Positions 1 through 5,575 of a DNA stretch of 7,071 nucleotides are shown here, in pieces. The position numbers and the translations under genes were made by a program. Positions within the stretch are counted from its first letter, which is position 1, and each line of letters starts with the position of its first letter. Under the pieces are notes generated by a model, which was given only the letters and a program-made list of their open reading frames with translations, ran no database searches and was not told where the DNA came from. The DNA is from Nitrospirota bacterium (GTDB lineage: Bacteria > Nitrospirota > Thermodesulfovibrionia > Thermodesulfovibrionales > JdFR-88), in NCBI GenBank assembly GCA_021790695.1, contig JAJYGJ010000080.1:1-7071 (forward strand). Direction: 5' to 3'.

Positions 1-215
1 TAATGTTCCTTTCCATAGAGGTGATGCTGAACGCCGTGAACCTGTCGCTGGTGGCGTTTTCCCGCTTCCTCAACGGCCTGCGCGGGCAGGTGCTCGTGAT
101 CTTCATCGTGGCTGTCGCCGCCAGCGAGGCGGCCATCGGGCTTGGCATTCTCGTGGCGCTCTACAGAAACAAGGCAACCGCCCAGATTGACAAGGTCTCG
201 GAGATGAAGGGATGA
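1..215 (+). CDS. nuoK: NADH-quinone oxidoreductase subunit K, 3' part (start outside window)
   Basis: NuoK is a small three-helix subunit of the complex I membrane arm that carries part of the proton path. The reading frame is open from the window edge to a TGA at 213-215. The visible 70 residues align with E. coli NuoK from its residue 31 onward (MFLSIEVMLNAVNL against MLIGLEIMINASAL), so about 30 N-terminal residues lie upstream. The ATG at base 3 is therefore an internal Met and not the start. Both conserved membrane glutamates are present: the Glu of SIEVMLN corresponds to E. coli Glu36, and the Glu of AASEAAIG to Glu72. The C-terminus, DKVSEMKG, matches the family ending (DSVSEMRG). The stop overlaps the nuoL start as ATGA, which indicates translational coupling. 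The match is by recalled family sequence, not a search. Confidence 0.96.
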   Translation, partial: MFLSIEVMLNAVNLSLVAFSRFLNGLRGQVLVIFIVAVAASEAAIGLGILVALYRNKATAQIDKVSEMKG

Positions 216-2158
216 ACCATATCTATCCGCTCATACCTGGCCTGCCCCTTCTGGCCTTCCTCATAAACATCACGCTTGGGAAGAAATTCATCAGGGACAA
301 GGCGCACCTGGTCTCCATCCCGCTTCTGACTGCTTCCTGGGCCCTGGCCATGTGGACCGTCTTCGAGGTCATGCACGGCCGCACGTATGACGGCGACCTC
401 TACACGTGGGTGGTTTCGGGCAGTTTCAAGGTCTCCGTGGGTTTCCTGATAGACCAGCTTACCGCGGCGATGCTGGTGGTGGTCACGACCGTGGGGCTTC
501 TGGTGCACCTCTACAGCGCGGGCTACATGCACGGCGACAAGGGCTTTTACCGGTTTTACGCCTACCTGGGCCTCTTCGTGTTTTCAATGCTCATGCTCAT
601 CATGTCCAACAACTTCCTGCAGCTCTATTTCGGATGGGAGGCGGTGGGCCTCTGCTCCTATTTCCTCATAGGCTTCTGGTACGAGAAGAAATCCGCCTCG
701 GACGCCGGCAAGAAGGCCTTCATCGTGAACCGGTTCGGGGACTTCGGCTTCGGCCTGGGCATCATGCTCATATTCCTGACCTTCGGCAGCCTCCATTACG
801 GCACGGTCTTCGGGGCCGCGGGCGGCATAGCCGGACGGACGATTGACATCCTGGGCAGGCCGGTCGGGCTTCCCACCGTGATCGCGCTGCTTCTTTTCGC
901 CGGCGCGATGGGCAAATCGGCCCAGTTCCCGCTGCACGTATGGCTGCCCGACGCCATGGAAGGCCCGACGCCGGTGTCCGCCCTCATACACGCGGCCACG
1001 ATGGTCACCGCGGGCGTGTTCATGGTCTCAAGGTGCAGCCCCATATTCAACCTCTCGCCGACGGCGATGGGCTTCGTGGCCGTCATCGGCGCCTTCACCG
1101 CGCTTTTCGCCGCCACCATAGCGCTTACGCAAAACGACATAAAGCGCGTCATCGCGTACTCCACCATAAGCCAGTTGGGCTACATGGTACTGGCCTGCGG
1201 CGTGGGCGCGTACGGCGCGGGCGTATTCCACCTTTTCACCCACGGGTTCTTCAAGGCCCTGCTCTTCCTGTGCGCGGGCTCCGTCATGCACGCCATGTCC
1301 GGGGAGCTGGACATCTGGAAGATGGGCGGCCTTAAGAAATACATGCCCGTGACGTACTGGACCTTCCTGCTGGCCTCGATAAGCATATCCGGCATCCCGC
1401 CCTTCGCGGGCTTCTTCAGCAAAGATGAGATTCTGGGCATGGCGTTCGCCTCCGGTCCCCTGGGCAAGTTCCTCTGGGCCGTCGGCGCCTTTACGGCGCT
1501 GCTGACCGCCTTTTACTCCTTCAGGGTCGTCTTCGTGGCCTTCCACGGTAAATTCCGCGGCACGCATGAGCAGGAGCACCATCTGCACGAGTCTCCGAAG
1601 TCGATGACCATTCCCCTGATGGTGCTGGCCGTGGGCGCCGTGGCCGGGGGCTGGATAGGCATCCCGTCCTCGCTGAGCGGCCTCTTCGGCCTGGGGCATA
1701 TAGACCTGGTCGGGCCTTTCCTGGGCGCCGTCGTCGGGGAGCCGCACTTCCACCAGGCGCTCTCCACCGAATATCTCCTCATGGGGACCTCTGTGCTGCT
1801 GGGATTCCTGGGCGTCCTGCTGGCCGCCTACATGTACATCTGGAACCCGGAGCTGCCGGGGGTCATCGCCCGGGTCTTCAGACCGGCTTACCTGCTCTCC
1901 TGGAACAAGTATTACGTGGATGAGTTTTACGACCGCACGGTCATCCGGCCCACCCTCTGGGTCGCCAGGAACGTCATAGTGGGCGTGACCGACGGCAAGT
2001 GGATAGAAGGGGTGGTAAACGGCGTGCCGGCGGCGATAGGCCGCTTCGGACGGGTCTTGAGAAAAATCCAGTCCGGCGTTGTGCAGGATTACGCGGACAT
2101 GATGGCGCTGGGGGTCTTCGCCTTCGTCGCGGCCATCCTGATCATATTCATAAAATAA
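212..2158 (+). CDS. nuoL: NADH-quinone oxidoreductase subunit L (ND5-type antiporter-like subunit)
   Basis: This is the distal antiporter-like subunit of the complex I membrane arm, which pumps protons across the inner membrane. It has 648 residues against 613 in E. coli. The central antiporter-like domain shows GWEAVGLCSYFLIG with the key Glu143, GAMGKSAQFPLHVWLPDAMEGPTP with Lys235 and His242, and QNDIKRVIAYSTISQLGY from residue 307. GFFSKDE carries Lys404-Asp405, equivalent to the distal lysine E. coli Lys399. A His-rich loop lies at about 445-460. The C-terminal part has NKYYVDEFYD at 565-574, then the amphipathic lateral helix region (about 576-625) and a last membrane helix ending at Lys648. 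The start ATG overlaps the nuoK stop and has GGAG at 200-203, 8 bases upstream. No proton-path residue that I checked is missing. Confidence 0.98.
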   Translation: MNHIYPLIPGLPLLAFLINITLGKKFIRDKAHLVSIPLLTASWALAMWTVFEVMHGRTYDGDLYTWVVSGSFKVSVGFLIDQLTAAMLVVVTTVGLLVHLYSAGYMHGDKGFYRFYAYLGLFVFSMLMLIMSNNFLQLYFGWEAVGLCSYFLIGFWYEKKSASDAGKKAFIVNRFGDFGFGLGIMLIFLTFGSLHYGTVFGAAGGIAGRTIDILGRPVGLPTVIALLLFAGAMGKSAQFPLHVWLPDAMEGPTPVSALIHAATMVTAGVFMVSRCSPIFNLSPTAMGFVAVIGAFTALFAATIALTQNDIKRVIAYSTISQLGYMVLACGVGAYGAGVFHLFTHGFFKALLFLCAGSVMHAMSGELDIWKMGGLKKYMPVTYWTFLLASISISGIPPFAGFFSKDEILGMAFASGPLGKFLWAVGAFTALLTAFYSFRVVFVAFHGKFRGTHEQEHHLHESPKSMTIPLMVLAVGAVAGGWIGIPSSLSGLFGLGHIDLVGPFLGAVVGEPHFHQALSTEYLLMGTSVLLGFLGVLLAAYMYIWNPELPGVIARVFRPAYLLSWNKYYVDEFYDRTVIRPTLWVARNVIVGVTDGKWIEGVVNGVPAAIGRFGRVLRKIQSGVVQDYADMMALGVFAFVAAILIIFIK

Positions 2159-2160
2159 AT

Positions 2161-2216
2161 ATGCGTCACCATATATGAAAAACAGCGGTTTGCCTGAGAA
2201 AGCGGGTACAAGATGA
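2161..2216 (+). other. Gap between nuoL and nuoM with two chained mini-ORFs
   Basis: The 54 bases between the nuoL stop and the nuoM start are more AT-rich than the flanking genes and lack a strong ribosome binding site. They contain ATG 2161 (5 codons, MRHHI, stop TGA 2176-2178). They also contain ATG 2175 (13 codons, MKNSGLPEKAGTR, stop TGA 2214-2216). The first stop overlaps the second start as ATGA, and the second stop overlaps the nuoM ATG at 2213 in the same way. This could pass ribosomes from nuoL to nuoM by termination-reinitiation. Neither start has a visible Shine-Dalgarno sequence, and chance is a real alternative in so short a stretch. I do not call either one a gene. Confidence 0.3.
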
Positions 2217-3742
2217 TTCCGAACGCACTGCCTTACCCTGTGCTGAGCACGCTTATATTCCTGCCCGTCGCGGGGGCGATCCTCCTGGCGCTCGTAAGCA
2301 GAAAGCAGGAGGGGCTCATAAAGGCGCTGGCGCTCGTTTTCACCGTGGCCGACTTCGCGGTCTCGCTGCCCATATTCTTCAATTTCGACAAGACCACGGC
2401 CAAGATGCAATTCGTCGAGCTTTATAACTGGATACCCGCCTTCCATACGCAGTATTTCGTGGGCGTGGACGGCATAAGCGCCCTCTTCGTGCTGCTTTCG
2501 ACCCTTGTCACCATACTGTGCGTCCTCATATCCTGGAAGTCCATCAGGAACAAGACGAAGGAGTTCTACATGTCCATCCTCTTCCTGGAGGGGGCCATGA
2601 TAGGGGTCTTCTGCTCCCTGGACTTTCTTCTTTTCTACCTGTTCTGGGAGGCCATGCTCATCCCGATGTATCTGCTGATCGGCGTCTGGGGCGGTCCCAA
2701 CAGGCTCTATGCCGCGATAAAGTTCTTCCTCTACACGCTCGTGGGCAGCGTGCTCATGCTGGTGGGTATCGTCTATCTCTACAATTACGCCGGGACCTTC
2801 AATATACTGGCGCTCGAAAAACTCAATTACCCGGTTGCGATGCAGATGTGGCTTTTCTGGGCCTTCTTCGCGGCCTTCGCGGTGAAGGTGCCGATGTTCC
2901 CCGTGCACACGTGGCTTCCCGACGCCCATACCGAGGCGCCGACGGCCGGCAGCGTCATACTGGCCGCCGTCCTTATCAAGATGGGCGCCTACGGATTCCT
3001 CAGGTTTTCGCTCCCCATGTTCCCCCAGGCCTCCCGGGCGATGGCCCTGCCCATAATGGTCCTGTCCGTGATCGCCATAATCTACGGCGGCATAGTCTGC
3101 CTCGCCCAGACAGACTTGAAGAGGCTTATCGCCTACAGCTCGGTCAGCCACATGGGCTTTGTCACCCTCGGCATCTTCGCCCTTAACGTCCAGGGCCTGG
3201 AGGGGGGTATCCTTCAGATGCTAAACCATGGAGTAGTGACAGGCGCTCTCTTCCTGTGTATAGGCATAATCTACGACCGCACCCACACCCGCCAGATCGC
3301 CGATTACGGCGGGGTCGCAACAGTGCTCCCCATATACGCGGCCTTCTTCATGCTCTTTACCCTGGCCGCCATCGGGCTGCCCGGCACCAACGGCTTCATA
3401 GGCGAGTTCCTGATAATCCTGGGCGGCTTCATGGCAAGCAAGCTTGCCGGCGTCTTTGCCGCAACCGGGATCATCATCGGCGCGGGCTACATGCTCTGGC
3501 TCTACCAGAGGGTCTTTTTCACGGGGGTGAACCCGAAGGTGAGCCTGCTGTCGGACATCAGCGGGCGGGAGCTGATGGCCATCGCGCCAATGGCGATACT
3601 CGTCTTCTGGATAGGGCTATACCCCAATGCGCTTCTGAGCTTCATGCACCCTTCGGTCGCCAACCTGCTTACCAGGATGCAGCCCGGCGCGCCGGGGGGG
3701 CTGTCCGCCTTCACTCATTTCCTGAAGGCCGTCTTCGCGTAA
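2213..3742 (+). CDS. nuoM: NADH-quinone oxidoreductase subunit M (ND4-type antiporter-like subunit)
   Basis: This is the middle antiporter-like subunit of the complex I membrane arm, between NuoL and NuoN in the assembled enzyme. It has 509 residues, the same as E. coli NuoM, and is strongly hydrophobic as expected for about 14 membrane helices. Visible hallmarks are LFWEAMLIPMYLLIGVWGG with the key Glu146, FAVKVPMFPVHTWLPDAHTEAP with Lys225, and VLIKMGAYGFLRF with Lys256. QTDLKRLIAYSSVSHMGF begins at 299, and GFIGEFLIILGG carries Glu398. By motif these match E. coli Glu144, Lys234, Lys265 and Glu407. The start at 2213 is firm: an in-frame TGA lies at 2195-2197 and no other start codon follows it. 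Only a weak purine run, GAGAAAG (2196-2202), precedes it. It is the last nuo gene in the window, and nuoN does not follow. Confidence 0.98.
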   Translation: MIPNALPYPVLSTLIFLPVAGAILLALVSRKQEGLIKALALVFTVADFAVSLPIFFNFDKTTAKMQFVELYNWIPAFHTQYFVGVDGISALFVLLSTLVTILCVLISWKSIRNKTKEFYMSILFLEGAMIGVFCSLDFLLFYLFWEAMLIPMYLLIGVWGGPNRLYAAIKFFLYTLVGSVLMLVGIVYLYNYAGTFNILALEKLNYPVAMQMWLFWAFFAAFAVKVPMFPVHTWLPDAHTEAPTAGSVILAAVLIKMGAYGFLRFSLPMFPQASRAMALPIMVLSVIAIIYGGIVCLAQTDLKRLIAYSSVSHMGFVTLGIFALNVQGLEGGILQMLNHGVVTGALFLCIGIIYDRTHTRQIADYGGVATVLPIYAAFFMLFTLAAIGLPGTNGFIGEFLIILGGFMASKLAGVFAATGIIIGAGYMLWLYQRVFFTGVNPKVSLLSDISGRELMAIAPMAILVFWIGLYPNALLSFMHPSVANLLTRMQPGAPGGLSAFTHFLKAVFA

Positions 3743-3771
3743 CCCTTCGTTTTCTTGAGTTTGCCCCCCCT

Positions 3772-3797
3772 CCGCGGTCTGCCCGCCGTGGATATTT
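3772..3797 (+). terminator. Possible weak intrinsic terminator after nuoM
   Basis: CCGCGG (3772-3777) can pair with CCGTGG (3786-3791) through six base pairs, one of them G-U, around an 8-base loop. The 3' side runs into ATATTT (3792-3797) instead of a full U-tract. The position, about 30 bases past the nuoM stop and before a candidate promoter, suits the end of the nuo transcript. The stem is short and the tail poor, so it may only slow transcription or mean nothing. Confidence 0.25.
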
Positions 3798-3824
3798 GAC
3801 AATTCGGCCGCGCCCTAATAGCTT
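3796..3824 (+). promoter_or_regulatory. Candidate sigma70-type promoter for tamAB
   Basis: A perfect TTGACA lies at 3796-3801. At the ideal 17-base spacing stands TAGCTT (3819-3824), which matches the -10 consensus TATAAT at only three positions. TAATAG (3816-3821) looks better but is just 14 bases away. If TAGCTT is used, transcription would begin at about 3831, at or next to the tamA ATG, giving a leaderless or almost leaderless mRNA. That would agree with the lack of a ribosome binding site there. The call rests on the -35 match and location alone. Confidence 0.3.
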
Positions 3825-3832
3825 TTAATAAA

Positions 3833-5575
3833 ATGACCAGGACAATCCCCTGCGCCCTGCTGGTTATATTTCTGGCCGGCCTGTTCCAGACGGCCTGGGC
3901 CGGGGTGCGCCTGGAGGTGCAAGTGGAAGGCGTGGGGGGGGAACTCAAAAAAAACGTCCTTGACTACCTGAGCATCGAGCGTCAGAAAAACGCCCCGGAA
4001 ATGAACGAGGAGATAATGAAATCCCTCTTCCGCAAGGCCCCGGACGAGATTCGCACCGCCCTTCAGCCCTTCGGTTTTTACACCCCGGCCATCAAAAGCG
4101 GGCTTGAGAGGCAAGACGGGGGCTGGCGCGCGATTTTCGTGATCGACCCGGGCATGCCGGTGATAATCACAAAGGTGAATATCGTGATCACCGGGGCGGG
4201 CGCGTCGGAAGGGCCCTTTGAAAATTTCAAGGCGTCTTTTCCACTGAAAACGGGCCAGGTCCTCAACCAGCCGGCGTATGAAAAGGAAAAACGCCTTTTG
4301 CAGGAGGCGGCCATAAACCACGGGTTCCTGGATGCGGTATTTACAAGGCACCAGATACTCATCTACCCCGCGCGGCGCGCGGCGGAAATATTCCTCGGTT
4401 TCGACACCGGCCCGCAGTTCAGGTTCGGCCCCGTCACATTCGTCCAAACGCGCAAGATACTCAGTGCCAGGTTCCTGCGCAAATACCTCAAGTTCAAGGA
4501 GGGAGACCCGTACAACGTCCCGGTCCTTTTGGCGTTCCAGGACTCCCTGATCGGGAGCGGCTATTTCAGCCAGGTGCAGGTGACACCCGAGCAAGGCAAG
4601 ACCGCGGGGCCCCTGGTCCCGGTCCTGGTCAAATTAACGCCGGCAAAACATTACCAGATATCGCTCGGCGCGGGCTATGGGACGGATACCGGCGTTCGCG
4701 GGCGGCTCGACTGGACGGACCGCTGGCTCAACAGGCGGGGTCACTTTATGAAGGTGAACCTCGCGCTGGCGGAGATAAAGCAGTACGCCGTTTGGCGCTA
4801 CATCGTGCCATTCCCGCCGGCAAGCCATCTGGACTATACGCTGGGCTTTTTTGCCGAGGACACCACCATTGAGAAAAGCCAGACATACCTGGCCGGCGTC
4901 AGTTACACCAGGCCCGTGAGCCCCCGCTGGTTTCAGACGGTCTATTTCAACGTGGAAAGGGAGCATTTCACCGTCGCGGACGAGACGGCCACCTCCCGGC
5001 TCATCTTACCGGGCGCAACCTGGACCTATAAAAAGGTCCCGCCCAGCGCCTATGCAGACGAGGGCATCCGGCTAATCCTGGACGTCAAGGGCACGGCAAA
5101 GGCGATGGGCTCCAGCGTGTCAATGGTCCAGGCGCGGTTCCGGCCCAAATACGTCCGGGGGATAGGCGGTTTCGGCAGCCTGATACTCCGGGGCGACGCC
5201 GGGGCGACAGAGGTGGATAACTTTCAAAGGCTGCCTGCCTCTCTGCGGTTCTTCGCGGGCGGCGAAAACAGCATCCGCGGCTACAGCTACAAAACCCTCG
5301 GCCCGACAAACGCGGAGGGCCTGGTTGAAGGGGGCAAATACCTGCTGACGGCAAGCATCGAATACGACCAGAGGGTATATAAAAAATGGGGGGCCGCATT
5401 TTTCTATGACGGAGGGAACGCCTTCAGCAGCATCCCTTTCACCTGGAAATCGGGGGCGGGCGTGGGCATAAGGTGGTTTTCCATTGTGGGGCCGGTGAAG
5501 CTCGATTTCGCCTGGGCCATAAGCAACCCGACCCCGACCTTTCACATTTATGTCAGCATAGGGCCGGAGATATGA
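3833..5575 (+). CDS. tamA: TamA, Omp85-family outer-membrane translocation and assembly protein
   Basis: TamA is an outer-membrane beta-barrel with periplasmic POTRA domains that works with TamB in assembly of some outer-membrane proteins and in envelope homeostasis. The 580 residues compare with 577 in E. coli TamA. Residues 1-23 are a Sec signal peptide ending in AWA, with likely cleavage before Gly24. Three POTRA-like units follow (about 24-105, 106-190 and 191-270), then a barrel from about 272. The barrel holds GGENSIRGYSY, the Omp85 loop-6 signature, with IRGY at 481-484. The end, GVGIRWFSIVGPVKLDFAWAI through HIYVSIGPEI, closely resembles E. coli TamA (FYIGLGPEL). Three POTRAs and this length favour TamA over five-POTRA BamA. 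The start is firm: an in-frame TGA lies at 3797 with no other start codon after it. No Shine-Dalgarno sequence is seen. The stop overlaps tamB as ATGA. Confidence 0.95.
   Translation: MTRTIPCALLVIFLAGLFQTAWAGVRLEVQVEGVGGELKKNVLDYLSIERQKNAPEMNEEIMKSLFRKAPDEIRTALQPFGFYTPAIKSGLERQDGGWRAIFVIDPGMPVIITKVNIVITGAGASEGPFENFKASFPLKTGQVLNQPAYEKEKRLLQEAAINHGFLDAVFTRHQILIYPARRAAEIFLGFDTGPQFRFGPVTFVQTRKILSARFLRKYLKFKEGDPYNVPVLLAFQDSLIGSGYFSQVQVTPEQGKTAGPLVPVLVKLTPAKHYQISLGAGYGTDTGVRGRLDWTDRWLNRRGHFMKVNLALAEIKQYAVWRYIVPFPPASHLDYTLGFFAEDTTIEKSQTYLAGVSYTRPVSPRWFQTVYFNVEREHFTVADETATSRLILPGATWTYKKVPPSAYADEGIRLILDVKGTAKAMGSSVSMVQARFRPKYVRGIGGFGSLILRGDAGATEVDNFQRLPASLRFFAGGENSIRGYSYKTLGPTNAEGLVEGGKYLLTASIEYDQRVYKKWGAAFFYDGGNAFSSIPFTWKSGAGVGIRWFSIVGPVKLDFAWAISNPTPTFHIYVSIGPEI
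3934..3954 (+). repeat. Adjacent G8 and A8 homopolymer tracts in tamA
   Basis: Eight G (3934-3941) and eight A (3947-3954) are separated by five bases, within codons for residues 34-41 (VGGELKKN) of the first POTRA domain. The A-tract ends as A AAA AAC (3949-3955) in the phase of a classical -1 slippery heptamer. A length change of one base in either tract would frameshift the gene almost at its start. The tracts are directly visible. Any role in on/off switching is inference. Confidence 0.6.

Noticed and set aside
3..215. The ATG at base 3 as the true start of a 70-residue NuoK
   Set aside because: It aligns with internal residue 31 of E. coli NuoK; the first membrane helix would be missing, so the gene is simply cut by the window edge.
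406..846. A 146-codon + strand frame inside nuoL
   Set aside because: It is an out-of-frame reading of nuoL, rich in Arg, Gly and His, with no independent support.
1028..3151. A 707-codon open frame on the - strand across nuoL and nuoM
   Set aside because: Its product is almost entirely charged and polar (H, E, D, R, G), as expected when hydrophobic codons of membrane proteins are read in antisense. It overlaps two certain genes and shows no domain I recognise.
3815..4594. A 259-codon open frame on the - strand over the 5' half of tamA
   Set aside because: It lies antisense to a well-supported gene, has no recognisable motif, and is explained by GC-rich codon structure.
3833..5575. BamA or another Omp85 protein instead of TamA
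   Set aside because: BamA has five POTRA domains and about 800 residues. The length of 580, three POTRA-like units, the GPEI ending and the adjacent tamB all point to TamA.
5546..5575. Lack of a C-terminal aromatic residue in the TamA barrel as an anomaly
   Set aside because: E. coli TamA also ends in a non-aromatic GPEL-type tail, so the ending GPEI is normal for the family.
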